Numbered from the stretch's first letter, positions 1 through 10,015 are shown. The stretch: DNA of 64,000 nt from Acidobacteriaceae bacterium (GCA_030041515.1 JASHNS010000031.1:1-64000), one strand, 5' to 3'. The notes: generated from the letters alone by a model not told the origin. A program made the numbers and translations.

Positions 1-148
1 CTGCCAGGATCGCCACGCACGCTGAACCCGCGCACACCCAGATCCAATCCACCTGACTCGTCTTCGTCTCAGTTTTTAGTTTTTCGATCAGGTGCGGTCA
101 TCGAATGGGCGGCAGCTTCGCATACGCGAGCGCCCTAACCCGTAACCC
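1..148. other. left edge, no assignable gene
   Basis: No gene can be assigned with confidence. Two readings stay open to the window edge: a plus-strand frame from base 1 to a stop near 140, and a minus-strand frame beginning at a GTG at 52 that gives a short hydrophobic N-terminus (VDWIWVCAGSACVAILA). Either could be the end or start of a gene outside the window. The segment ends in a CCCTAACCCGTAACCCC stretch that belongs to the short-repeat family seen elsewhere. Confidence 0.25.
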
Positions 149-550
149 CTATTTCGAAGCCTTCTTGGCAATCTGGTTCAGGGTCGTCCGGCTCAGCTCG
201 TCGCGCATGGCTTCTTCGGCCCGCGCAAAGGCCCGTTTCACCGCCTCGCTCATCTTCGCCGGCTGCGACCTGGTTCGCGGGCAGTGGAACAGCTCACCGC
301 CGTCGAGCGCCTTGTAGATATCCGCCAGAGTAATTTGCTTGGCGCTCCGCGCCAGTTTCGAACCCCCATGCGGTCCCTTCTGGCTCTCCACCAATCCAGC
401 CCGTCCCAGCAGCGAGAACATCCGCCGCACCACCACGGGATTGATCTGCAGCTGTTCGGCAATCTCTTCGGAGGTCATCAGCCCATCCGGTTCGGCAGCG
501 AGCAGCACCAGCGCGTGCACGCCGGTGGCGAATCGGGTATTTGCGGCCAT
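149..550 (-). CDS. Rrf2-family transcriptional regulator
   Basis: A 133-residue winged-helix DNA-binding protein of the Rrf2 family, presumably a cytoplasmic repressor or activator. The N-terminus (MAANTRFATGVHALVLLA) and the helix-turn-helix around residues 27-47 (TSEEIAEQLQINPVVVRRMF) are typical, as is the GGSKLAR wing. Only one cysteine (LFHCPRTR) is present, so the three-cysteine Fe-S site of IscR/NsrR-type members is absent and the protein probably does not sense through an iron-sulfur cluster. The ATG at 550 is preferred over an in-frame GTG at 565 because it starts the family core; neither has a strong ribosome-binding site. The target genes cannot be told from the window. Confidence 0.88.
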   Translation of the reverse strand: MAANTRFATGVHALVLLAAEPDGLMTSEEIAEQLQINPVVVRRMFSLLGRAGLVESQKGPHGGSKLARSAKQITLADIYKALDGGELFHCPRTRSQPAKMSEAVKRAFARAEEAMRDELSRTTLNQIAKKASK

Positions 551-654
551 GCCCAACGCTACCACAGCTTCCCGCGCCCCAAGTTTGAAAATCTGTCACA
601 CTCCAAATTGCTTTTCCGCTCGCCGCTCGCCGCTGGCAGATGGCAGCCTCCTAT

Positions 655-725
655 CCCGTAGACCGTAGACCGTAACCCCTCCCCCTACGCTGTACCCTAT
701 CCCCTATCCCCTATACCCTGTCTTC
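655..725. repeat. short tandem repeats (GTAGACC / CCCTATC) upstream of ymdB
   Basis: The spacer contains tandem GTAGACC copies followed by CCCTATCCCCTATCCCCTA and CCCTGT, ending three bases before the ymdB ATG. No Shine-Dalgarno sequence is left between the repeats and the start codon. Similar heptamers occur before the CYTH and holB genes and around 53.9-54.0 kb. Confidence 0.75.
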
Positions 726-1523
726 ATGCACATCCTTTTCGTCGGCGATGTTTTTGGTCACGCGGGCCGCCGCATTGTCCGCGAACATTTGGGCCACGTC
801 GTCGCTACTCACCGGGTTTCTCTCGTCATCGTCAATGCCGAAAACGCCGCCGGAGGATTCGGCCTCACCCCCGCCATTGCCGACGAGCTTTTCGATCTCG
901 GCGCCCACGTGCTGACCACCGGCAATCACATCTGGGACAAAAAGGAGATCATCGACTACCTCAATTCCGTCCCCGCCGGTTCGCACGACCGCCCGCGCCG
1001 CGTCATCCGCCCCGCCAACTACGCGCCGAACAGCCCCGGCCACGGCCTCTACCAGGGAGTGTTGCCGGACGGCACAACCTACGCCGTCCTCAACCTCCAG
1101 GGCCGCGTCTTCATGGCCTCGAACGAAGACCCTTTCCGCCTGGCCGACGCGCTGCTCCAGCAGATCACGGCAAAGATCGTCATCGTCGACTTTCATGCCG
1201 AAGCCACCAGCGAGAAATGCGCGCTCGGCTGGTATCTCGACGGCCGCGTCACCGCCGTCATCGGCACGCACACCCACGTCCCCACCGCCGACAACCGAGT
1301 TCTCCCCGGTGGCACCGCCTATCAGACCGACGTTGGCATGTCCGGACCCTGGGACTCCATCATCGGCGTCGAAAAACAGATGGTCCTCGATCGCTTCCTC
1401 ACCGGCATGCCCGGCAAATTCGAAGCCGCCAAAGGCGATCCGCGCATGGCCGCTCTCCTCATCGATGCCGATCCCGCCACCGGCCGTGCCCGCTCCTGCG
1501 AGCGCCTTCTTCTCGGCGAATGA
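726..1523 (+). CDS. ymdB: YmdB-family metallophosphoesterase (2',3'-cAMP phosphodiesterase)
   Basis: A 265-residue cytoplasmic dimetal phosphodiesterase of the YmdB (TIGR00282) family, whose Bacillus member hydrolyses 2',3'-cyclic AMP and affects biofilm decisions. The metal-ligand motifs are all visible: GDVFGHAGRR at residue 7, NAENAAGGFG near 37, TTGNHIWDKKE near 64, DFHAEATSEK near 155 and GTHTHVPTAD near 178, followed by QTDVGMSGP. The length matches the family. The ATG at 726 directly follows a pyrimidine-rich repeat and has no visible ribosome-binding site. In many genomes this gene lies next to rny; here no rny is seen and map follows 108 bp downstream. Confidence 0.93.
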   Translation: MHILFVGDVFGHAGRRIVREHLGHVVATHRVSLVIVNAENAAGGFGLTPAIADELFDLGAHVLTTGNHIWDKKEIIDYLNSVPAGSHDRPRRVIRPANYAPNSPGHGLYQGVLPDGTTYAVLNLQGRVFMASNEDPFRLADALLQQITAKIVIVDFHAEATSEKCALGWYLDGRVTAVIGTHTHVPTADNRVLPGGTAYQTDVGMSGPWDSIIGVEKQMVLDRFLTGMPGKFEAAKGDPRMAALLIDADPATGRARSCERLLLGE

Positions 1524-1631
1524 ACCCCTGGGCGCCCCGTCCTTGTCGCCGTCGTTGGGACAGGGAGGGTTCTGATCTCTGTTTACCGATCACTCGCCGT
1601 CTCTAAAAATCAGGCACAATCAGGAGGAGCC

Positions 1632-2390
1632 ATGTCCATCACCACCCCCGAAGAACTCGCCGCCCTCCGCGAATCCGGCCGCGTCGTTCGCCTCATGCTT
1701 GAGGCGATGAAATCCGCGACCCGCTCCGGGGTCACGACCCGCGACCTCGACGCTATCGGCGCCGACGTCATGCGCGCCCATGGGGCTGTCTCCGGACCGG
1801 TCACCGTTTACCAGTTCCCCGGCGTCTCCTGCATCAGCGTCAACGACGAGGTGGTCCACGGCATCCCTTCCGGCCGCAAGCTCCGCAACGGCGATCTGCT
1901 CAAGCTCGACGTCACCATATCGAAGGACGGCTTCATGGCCGACGCCGCGGAAACCCTCCTCGTCGGCGCGCAACCCGAAGGCTCACCCACCGCTCTCGGT
2001 CCGCGTCTCGCCGACTGCGCCCGCCGCGCCTTCCACGCGGCTATGAGCGCCGCGCGCGCCGGCAACCGCGTCCGTGACATCGGCCACGCCGTCGAAGACG
2101 AGGTCCGCGCCTCCGGCTTCTACGTCATCCACGATCTCTGCGGCCACGGCATTGGCCGCACCATCCACGAAAAGCCCTCGGTCCCCAACTGGCCCGACCC
2201 CGCCGCATCCGACGTTCTTACAGAGGGCCTCGTCATCACCGTCGAGCCCATCATCGCCAGCAAATCCGGCCGCACGATCCTCGGCCGTGACGGCTGGACC
2301 GTCCGGACTGCCGACCACGGCCTCGCCGCTCATCACGAGCACACGCTTGTCATCACGAAGGACGAGCCGCTGCTCCTCACCGCTGCCTGA
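1632..2390 (+). CDS. map: methionine aminopeptidase, type I
   Basis: A cytosolic enzyme that removes the initiator methionine from nascent proteins. At 252 residues it matches the type I length. The metal and catalytic residues are present: His in VVHGIPSGRKL, Asp in KLDVT and ADAAET, His in CGHGIGRTIHE, Glu in VITVEPII and Glu in HEHTLVIT. A good ribosome-binding site (AGGAGG, six bases upstream) fixes the ATG at 1632. The N-terminus lacks the zinc-finger or SH3-binding extension of eukaryotic and some actinobacterial enzymes. It stands alone here rather than in the usual secY-adk-map ribosomal operon. Confidence 0.96.
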   Translation: MSITTPEELAALRESGRVVRLMLEAMKSATRSGVTTRDLDAIGADVMRAHGAVSGPVTVYQFPGVSCISVNDEVVHGIPSGRKLRNGDLLKLDVTISKDGFMADAAETLLVGAQPEGSPTALGPRLADCARRAFHAAMSAARAGNRVRDIGHAVEDEVRASGFYVIHDLCGHGIGRTIHEKPSVPNWPDPAASDVLTEGLVITVEPIIASKSGRTILGRDGWTVRTADHGLAAHHEHTLVITKDEPLLLTAA

Positions 2391-2473
2391 CCGCGCCAAC
2401 CAGCGCTCGCCGCCCGATACGAGGCACCGCGGCGAAACCTTCAACCTGCTGATTCCTGCACCGATCCCCACCG

Positions 2474-4723
2474 ATGCAATATCATCGCTCTCTCATGACA
2501 AGATCGCGTCTTGCGCTGCTGTTTCTACTCGCAATTCCTGGCGGAGTGGCCTGCGGACAAGGAACGGTGCCGACGTTCCGCTATAAGATGGCCCAGACTT
2601 TGGTGGTTCTGCCAGGCCACAACCCTGCGCAGGGTGCGGCACAAACCGAGGTGATTCCCACGGTTCTGGTGCCCGTGCGGCTTGAGTTTGACGCGCGGCA
2701 GGTGGCCGGCAAGCCTTTCACTCTGGATGCCGCCTCCGATCTGCCGCAGGTGCTCCATTCGCCGATCTACGCAAAAGCGCCCTTTGGCGATGAGGGAACC
2801 ACGCAGTACGTGGACGCGATGCTGCGCGCGACCCTCGGCGCCGCCCCAGGAACGGGAGGACACACGCTGCTCGGACAGCCGGAGGTGCGGCCGCTGACCG
2901 TGAAGATTCCCGTTGGATTCGGCTATGTGCTCACCTCGAAGCGCACCGGGACAGCCCTGGGGATGGCAGACATCGAATACGTCGAGCGCGCGATCTTTCA
3001 GTCCATCGCCCACGAAGACGGCAAGCTCGTGATCGCCGTGACGCACAATACGGCCTTCTACACCTACGGCGACGCGACCGTCTGCTGCACCTTCGGAACC
3101 CACGGCGTCGATCCGGCGACGGACAATTCATTTGTGCTGGCGTCGTACCTCGGCACCGTCCCGTCCCTTGTCGGGGAGCACGATGTGCAGCCGCTGACCG
3201 AGCAGCTGGCGGAGTGGGTGAACGATCCGCTCCACGATCCCCTTTTTCATGCGTCGTTCCGCAACCCGTTCCCACCAGGAGAGAACCGGGTCCCGGCGTG
3301 GCAATGGCCGTCGCTTCCCGACGCAGAGAGCCGTGGCTGCGGCGGCGACAGTCCGGCGACCCGCTACGTGTTGCAGGATCCGCTGGACACCAACGACCGC
3401 AGCGATCTGCCCGCGGGGCCGGCCTGGGAAGTTCACACGGGCGGCGCCACCTGGCATTTGGCCGACGTTGCTCTGATGGCCTGGTACACCGGCGGCACGG
3501 GCCCCTACAGCTTTCCCGATTCACGCGCACTGCAGGCGCTCGACGACCGCTGCCCTGCGCCGCGTCCTTTTAATCCGGCTGTCGCCAATCAGCCCGCGCC
3601 TCCACCGGCGGTCGCCGCGGTGCCCTCACAGGGAACGACGAACGGCCATGAGCTCATCGGCTACTGGACCGGAGACGGACCCGGAGGAACGCTCCTGCGC
3701 CTGCGCGATGTTTCCCCACAATGGGACGTGATCCTCGTCGCGTTTGCAAACGTAAACCATCTCGCCCCTGAAGGCACCATGCAGATGCACGTGCGCCCTG
3801 GCCGGCCCGCGATCCCGGCACAGCCGGCGCGGCCGGGGCATCCGGCGATTCCGGCCCAGCCGGCGATTCCGCCCATGGATCTGGGCCAGATGAAACAGGA
3901 CATTGCGTTCCTGCACAGCCGCGGCAAAAAAGTCCTGATCTCGCTCGGCGGAGGCGGAGAGTACTTCACGCTGTCGGACAGGAACAGCATCCCCAACTTC
4001 GTAAATTCCGTAAGCCACATCGTCCAGGACTACGGCTTCGACGGGATCGATCTGGATTTCGAGTCTCCGTCCCTGGTCCTCGATCCAGGAGATACGGATT
4101 TCCGCCACCCGAAGACGGCCTCGGTCGTGAACCTGATCGTCGCGCTGCACCAGTTGCGAGCCCGCTTTGGGCCGAAGTTCCTGCTCACTCTCGTCCCCGA
4201 GGGAACCCAGGTGCCCGGCGGTTATGTCGGCTACGGCGGCCAGTTCGGCTCGTATCTGCCGCTGTTGTGGGGCGTCCGCGACATCCTCACCTTTGTCGAC
4301 GTGCAGGATTACAACACGCCGCCCTTCCAGGGCCTCGACGGCGAGATCTATCAACTCGGCTCGGTGAACTACGACGCTGCCATGACCGAACTGCTGCTGC
4401 ATGGTTTTCCCGTCAGCGGCCGCGCCGGCGACTGGTTTCCCCCGATCCCTGCCGACCAAGTTGCCGTCGGTTTCCTCACATGGACGGCGAAGCCGCAACA
4501 GGTAAGCGGCGCGATGCAATACCTCATCACCGGCAGGGCTCCCGCGGGCCTGACTTACAAATTGCGGCGGTCCGGTGGCTACCCAGGCATGCTCGGCGCC
4601 ATGTTCTGGACCATCGACGACGACCGCAACGACAACTACGCCTTCTCCAACCTGGTGGGACCGCAGCTGCATGGATATCAGCCCGCGGGTCAACAGACAG
4701 AATCCCGCCCCAGGCCGCACTGA
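2474..4723 (+). CDS. secreted GH18-domain protein (chitinase-like)
   Basis: A 749-residue exported protein. A signal peptide (MTRSRLALLFLLAIPGGVACG) suggests that the true start may be the second ATG at 2495. Residues ~40-340 form an N-terminal region that I do not recognise. Residues ~390-735 are a glycoside hydrolase family 18 barrel: it starts HELIGYWTGDGPGG and carries the catalytic DxxDxDxE signature as DGIDLDFE near residue 524, with the last Glu the predicted acid. A proline-rich insert (repeats of PAIPAQPA, residues ~440-469) interrupts the barrel after the second strand. The likely role is hydrolysis of chitin or another N-acetylglucosamine polymer outside the cytoplasm; substrate specificity cannot be read from sequence. 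Confidence 0.85.
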   Translation: MQYHRSLMTRSRLALLFLLAIPGGVACGQGTVPTFRYKMAQTLVVLPGHNPAQGAAQTEVIPTVLVPVRLEFDARQVAGKPFTLDAASDLPQVLHSPIYAKAPFGDEGTTQYVDAMLRATLGAAPGTGGHTLLGQPEVRPLTVKIPVGFGYVLTSKRTGTALGMADIEYVERAIFQSIAHEDGKLVIAVTHNTAFYTYGDATVCCTFGTHGVDPATDNSFVLASYLGTVPSLVGEHDVQPLTEQLAEWVNDPLHDPLFHASFRNPFPPGENRVPAWQWPSLPDAESRGCGGDSPATRYVLQDPLDTNDRSDLPAGPAWEVHTGGATWHLADVALMAWYTGGTGPYSFPDSRALQALDDRCPAPRPFNPAVANQPAPPPAVAAVPSQGTTNGHELIGYWTGDGPGGTLLRLRDVSPQWDVILVAFANVNHLAPEGTMQMHVRPGRPAIPAQPARPGHPAIPAQPAIPPMDLGQMKQDIAFLHSRGKKVLISLGGGGEYFTLSDRNSIPNFVNSVSHIVQDYGFDGIDLDFESPSLVLDPGDTDFRHPKTASVVNLIVALHQLRARFGPKFLLTLVPEGTQVPGGYVGYGGQFGSYLPLLWGVRDILTFVDVQDYNTPPFQGLDGEIYQLGSVNYDAAMTELLLHGFPVSGRAGDWFPPIPADQVAVGFLTWTAKPQQVSGAMQYLITGRAPAGLTYKLRRSGGYPGMLGAMFWTIDDDRNDNYAFSNLVGPQLHGYQPAGQQTESRPRPH

Positions 4724-4776
4724 CCGTTGAACCGCCTGGTCAGGCTCGGGGATATGCCCGCACCCTCCGGCAGCGG

Positions 4777-5631
4777 CTAGCTCCTCTTCGCTCCATCCGC
4801 ACGGCGCGCCAAAAGGGTATCGATCTCGCAGCCCACCAGCAGTGCGGTGCCCGCCAGGTACATCCACAGCATCAGGATGATCGCGGCCGCCAGGTTGCCA
4901 TACTCGGCGTTGTAGTTTCCAAATTTCGCCACATACAGCCGAAATGCCGCCGATCCCACGGCGACTACGCTGGCGGCGAACACATTGCCCGCCGAGAGAA
5001 ACCGGAAGCGAACGTCGGCAGCCGGCCCAAACCGGTAACAGATCGCAAGAGCGAACAGCAACGCGGCCGCCAGGATCACCCAGCGCAGAGCCGCAAAGAA
5101 GATGCGCAAGGGCTGGCTCCAGCCAATCATCCCTGCCACCCACGACTGGACCACTCCCCCGAAAATCACCAGCGACAGCGACGCCAGCGCGAGGGCGGAG
5201 AAAAACAGCATGAGAAGAACCGCCGTTCCCCGCGCTCTCCAGAACGGCCTCTGGTCCCTGACTTCGTGCACCACGTTCAGCTGCTCCATGCCCGCATACA
5301 CGCCCGACGAGCCGGACCACAAAGCCAGCACCAGTCCCATCGTGATGAGCCCCTTCTTCCCTTCCGCCGCCGCGTACCCCACGGCGCCATCGAAAAAATC
5401 GGCGGACTGTGCCGGCAGAACCTGGTGCAGCAGATCCAGAATGGCCTGCTGCAGATGAGGGAGAGAGATTGCTGGAAGCAGTGAAAGGACAAATATCGTC
5501 GCGGGAAACGCGGCCAGCACGAAGAAGAAGGCCAGGATGGCCGCACCATCGTTGACGTTGTCGTCCAGGAATTTATGCCATAACTCGCTCGCGAAGCTCC
5601 GCAGCTTCCCGTCGCCCGGTGTCTTCGTGAT
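4777..5631 (-). CDS. YihY/BrkB-family inner-membrane protein
   Basis: A polytopic membrane protein of the YihY/virulence factor BrkB (UPF0761) family, with about six hydrophobic segments and the family motif NYNAEYGNLAAAIILMLWMY near the C-terminus; its biochemical role is unsettled. The start is odd. A strong Shine-Dalgarno (AAGGAGA, 5638-5644) lies six bases before an ATC codon at 5631, where the family's conserved region begins; starting there gives 284 residues, a normal family length. The nearest standard in-frame starts are a TTG near 5733 and an ATG at 5877, which would add unusual Arg-rich sequence. ATC initiation, or an error in an ATG, is inferred. It lies convergent to the GH18 gene. 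Confidence 0.8.
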   Translation of the reverse strand: MTKTPGDGKLRSFASELWHKFLDDNVNDGAAILAFFFVLAAFPATIFVLSLLPAISLPHLQQAILDLLHQVLPAQSADFFDGAVGYAAAEGKKGLITMGLVLALWSGSSGVYAGMEQLNVVHEVRDQRPFWRARGTAVLLMLFFSALALASLSLVIFGGVVQSWVAGMIGWSQPLRIFFAALRWVILAAALLFALAICYRFGPAADVRFRFLSAGNVFAASVVAVGSAAFRLYVAKFGNYNAEYGNLAAAIILMLWMYLAGTALLVGCEIDTLLARRADGAKRS

Positions 5632-5920
5632 GGGGAGTCTCCTTCCCGCGCCGATCCCAGCTGCTTCTATAGATGAGATTTTGCGCGGCCTCAGCCATCT
5701 CCCCCGCTCCGCAGCGCCGTGAGCGTGCAAACGTGCTGCTGGTTCTTTCCGTCGCTCCAGGGGCTCGAAGAGCCTGCTCGAAAAACTGTCAAGCTTCCAC
5801 CGTCCGCACCGAAGTAACGGCCGCTCATTCCACAGCAGATCGGCTCCAGACCAGCCAAAGAAATTTGGCAGTCTCATTCCGCCAACTTGTTATTCTGAAC
5901 TTAGGATGGAAAAAGAGAAG

Positions 5921-5948
5921 AAGCCCGCCTCGAGCGGGCTTTCCTTTC
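5921..5948 (-). terminator. rho-independent terminator-like hairpin
   Basis: An 8-bp stem AAGCCCGC/GCGGGCTT with a 5-base loop. On the minus strand it is followed by CTTCTCTTTTTCC. It lies downstream of lysS (which ends at 6345) and upstream of the yihY-like gene, so it probably ends lysS transcription. Confidence 0.6.
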
Positions 5949-5960
5949 GCTCGTGGCCGG

Positions 5961-6000
5961 GTGCCCCACCCTTGTCGCGGTTCTGCGACAGGGTGGGCAT
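5961..6000. repeat. REP-like palindromic element, copy 1
   Basis: Inverted repeat with a left arm GTGCCCCACCCTTGTCGCG and a right arm CTGCGACAGGGTGGGCAT around a GTT loop. Related elements lie at 6104-6140, 51867-51920 and 61291-61333, all intergenic. Confidence 0.75.
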
Positions 6001-6033
6001 CTCCGTGCTCTGCTCGCTGACTGGAGAGAACTG

Positions 6034-6099
6034 CGCTGACCGGCTTTGAACGAACCGGACCTCAGCTACCCGGACCTCAGCTAACCGGACTTCAGCTAC
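6034..6099 (+). repeat. 15-bp tandem repeat, array A
   Basis: About 4.4 units of a 15-bp sequence; the clearest are CGGACCTCAGCTACC, CGGACCTCAGCTAAC and CGGACTTCAGCTACC. Read in the GCT frame each unit gives A-(N/T)-R-T-S. The array lies between two palindromic elements in the lysS-yihY spacer. The same unit recurs at 11987-12097 and 38946-38996, and a related one at 11838-11897. Confidence 0.8.
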
Positions 6100-6103
6100 C
6101 CCC

Positions 6104-6140
6104 GGGTGCCCCACCCTTGTCCGAAGGACAGGGTGGGCCC
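6104..6140. repeat. REP-like palindromic element, copy 2
   Basis: GGGTGCCCCACCCTTGTC and GACAGGGTGGGCCC form an almost perfect hairpin around a CGAAG loop. The rest of the 5.9-6.34 kb spacer contains a GGTAATACCC-type palindrome near 6180-6200 and a CCCGTAACCCC short repeat near 6303, but no gene. Confidence 0.75.
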
Positions 6141-6344
6141 GGCAACGATCCGGAGAGATCCTGGCAGCAGGCCCAGGGTAATACCCGCAGGGTATTACCC
6201 GGTAAACCAAGCCGATGCAGCGGCTTGGCCCACCCCTGCCCTTCAAAAATATTTTTCTCGGCAAAAGGGACGCGTTCGAGAGGAGTTTTTGATCGCTGAA
6301 CCGTGACCCGTAACCCCTGGTTTTCGCTGTTTCCTGACTACTGA

Positions 6345-8105
<1,761 letters not shown>

Positions 8106-8133
8106 GCCGCACATCTCGTCTATCCTGATGCTC

Positions 8134-9243
8134 ATGGCTCGCCGGCAACGTGGCGCTCTGCTTCCGCTCATCCTGATTCTTGCCTCCATCGCCGGCGCTG
8201 CGTCGCGGACGCCGGAATATTCGTGGATGCTGCAGCCCTTCACTCGTCCGCCGGCGAGCCACCCCATCATCGTCCCGCTGCCGCAGGCCGTCTTTTTCGA
8301 TCCCATCCGCCACGAAAACGTGCACTGGGAGGCGCTCCACACCTTCAATCCGGCAGCGATTGTGCGCAACGGTCAGGTGTACGTGCTCTATCGCGCGGAA
8401 GACAAGACGGGCGCGATGGGGATCGGCGCGCACACTTCGCGCCTGGGCCTGGCCGTCAGCAGCGATGGCGTCCATTTCCGCCAGATGCCCGAGCCGGTCT
8501 TCTACCCGGCGCACGACAGCCAGTTTGAGCGCGAGTGGCCCGGCGGGGTGGAGGATCCACGGATCGTCCAGACGCAAGACGGCCTCTACGTCCTCACCTA
8601 CACGCAGTGGAACCGCAGGACGTGGAGAGCGGCGATTGCCACGTCGCGCGACCTCATCCACTGGACGAAATACGGCCCCGCCTTCGGCACAACCGGCAAA
8701 TATGCGCGTCTGCGCTACAAATCCGCCGGCATCGTCACGCGCCTCGACGAAGGCCGATTGGTCGCCGCGCGCCTCCACGGCCGCTACTGGATGTACTGGG
8801 GCGAGGGCACCATCAGCGTGGCCACCTCGACCGACCTGATCCACTGGTCGCCGGTCGAGGACCGCTCCGGCAACCCCATTCCACTCCTCACGCCGCGCCC
8901 GGGGCTCTTTGACAGCGTGCTCGCGGAGGTGGGCGCGCCGCCGCTTCTCACGACCCAGGGGATCGTGCTGCTCTACAACGGAAAGAACGCGACAGCAGAC
9001 GGCGATCCGCAGATCGGGCCGGGAGCGTATTCGTCCGGACAGGCACTGTTTTCAGCCGCCGACCCGACGCGGCTGCTTGCCCGCTCCGCGCATCCGTATT
9101 TCGAGCCCGAGGAACCGTGGGAGCGCAGCGGCCAGTATTCGGCGGGCACCACCTTCGTCGAGGGCCTGGTCTTCTTCCACCACCAGTGGTTTCTTTACTA
9201 CGGCTGCGCCGATTCCTTCGTCGGCGTCGCGGTACATCGCTGA
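8134..9243 (+). CDS. secreted GH130-like glycosidase/glycoside phosphorylase
   Basis: A 369-residue five-bladed beta-propeller enzyme. From ATG 8134 it begins with a signal peptide ([20 protein letters not shown]), so it is probably periplasmic. The family pattern of GH130 and related GH43/GH32-like proteins is visible: [44 protein letters not shown] and [13 protein letters not shown]130 enzymes act on beta-mannosides, as phosphorylases or hydrolases; export argues for a hydrolase because a phosphorylase needs cytosolic phosphate. Which of the two it is cannot be decided. It shares a roughly 30-bp divergent start region with lysS, so the two promoters must overlap the genes' 5' ends. Confidence 0.78.
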   Translation: MARRQRGALLPLILILASIAGAASRTPEYSWMLQPFTRPPASHPIIVPLPQAVFFDPIRHENVHWEALHTFNPAAIVRNGQVYVLYRAEDKTGAMGIGAHTSRLGLAVSSDGVHFRQMPEPVFYPAHDSQFEREWPGGVEDPRIVQTQDGLYVLTYTQWNRRTWRAAIATSRDLIHWTKYGPAFGTTGKYARLRYKSAGIVTRLDEGRLVAARLHGRYWMYWGEGTISVATSTDLIHWSPVEDRSGNPIPLLTPRPGLFDSVLAEVGAPPLLTTQGIVLLYNGKNATADGDPQIGPGAYSSGQALFSAADPTRLLARSAHPYFEPEEPWERSGQYSAGTTFVEGLVFFHHQWFLYYGCADSFVGVAVHR

Positions 9244-9321
9244 GGCAACCCACCGGCCCACGGCGTCGAGGAAGAAGCCCCTGGCCGTGGTGTATAACTA
9301 ACCCGGAGCCGCACCCCCTCG

Positions 9322-9582
9322 ATGCCCGCCGAACCCCCAGGCCAGAATTCAAGCCGCCCGCAGCGCAGCGGACTCGTCGACGGCATTGTGAAGGCCGAGC
9401 GCCTGCTCCAGATCGCGGTGATTCTGCCGCTGTCGGTGGTGGTCGGCTGGGCCATCGGCGCGGGCCTCGACAGATGGCTGCACCAGCACTGGATCTACCT
9501 CGCCGGGATCGTCTTCGGCGCGGTGGCCGGCTTCTATGAGGTCTTCCGCGTGGTGCAGAATAGTGAGAAGCAGGACTCCTGA
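9322..9582 (+). CDS. AtpZ/AtpI-family small membrane protein
   Basis: An 86-residue protein with two transmembrane helices (around residues 30-50 and 55-75; LLQIAVILPLSVVVGWAIGA and IYLAGIVFGAVAGFYEVFRV). This arrangement is typical of AtpZ-like proteins at the head of F0F1 operons, which have been proposed to assist Mg2+ or Ca2+ uptake or c-ring assembly together with AtpI. It is the first gene of a four-gene F0 cluster and is followed after 7 bp by the AtpI-like gene. Confidence 0.82.
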   Translation: MPAEPPGQNSSRPQRSGLVDGIVKAERLLQIAVILPLSVVVGWAIGAGLDRWLHQHWIYLAGIVFGAVAGFYEVFRVVQNSEKQDS

Positions 9583-9589
9583 ATTGCCC

Positions 9590-10015
9590 GTGCCTCCTGA
9601 ATCCCAACCGTTGCCCAGCGAACAGGCCCCCATTTCCGACGACGACCTGCGCCGCATGATGGGCCGCGCCCTGCGGAACGTCGCCATCCTGTCGGTCATC
9701 GTGGCCGCCGTCCTCACCTTCGTGATGGGCTGGCGCTCCGGCCTGATGTTCCTGGCCGGCGCCGTCATCTCCTTCACCGGGATCTGGGAGTGGCGATCGC
9801 TCGCTCTGTCGATTTTTGCCCGGCTCGACAACCAGCAGCACGTCCGCCCCATGGGCCGCACGCTGGTGATGTTTTTTCTCCGGCTGGGGGTGGCAGTCGT
9901 GATTCTTTATGTTAGCCTTAGGAGTTTACACGGCTCGGTTTACGCGCTGCTGGCGGGACTGGGACTGGCGATTCTGGCCTTGTCCTTCGAAGCTCTTCGC
10001 CTGCTGCGCGGCTAA
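9590..10015 (+). CDS. AtpI-like ATP synthase subunit I
   Basis: A 141-residue inner-membrane protein with four predicted helices (NVAILSVIVAAVLTFVMGW, GLMFLAGAVISFTGIWEW, TLVMFFLRLGVAVVILYVSL, and YALLAGLGLAILALSFEALR). Size, topology and position before subunit a match AtpI, the c-ring assembly factor. The GTG at 9590, eight bases downstream of the previous stop and after AGGA, is the likely start; ATG at 9657 or 9660 would remove only the hydrophilic N-terminus. A longer frame back to 9536 would overlap the preceding gene and is less likely. The low sequence conservation of this family limits certainty. Confidence 0.75.
   Translation: MPPESQPLPSEQAPISDDDLRRMMGRALRNVAILSVIVAAVLTFVMGWRSGLMFLAGAVISFTGIWEWRSLALSIFARLDNQQHVRPMGRTLVMFFLRLGVAVVILYVSLRSLHGSVYALLAGLGLAILALSFEALRLLRG

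Noticed and set aside
690-722. CCCTATC repeats considered as telomere or plasmid iterons
   Set aside because: Very few copies, scattered at many single-gene spacers in a chromosome-like housekeeping context, with no replication gene nearby.
3626-5320. Long minus-strand frame of 564 codons
   Set aside because: Antisense to the GH18 gene and out of frame with the YihY-family gene; no recognisable domain.
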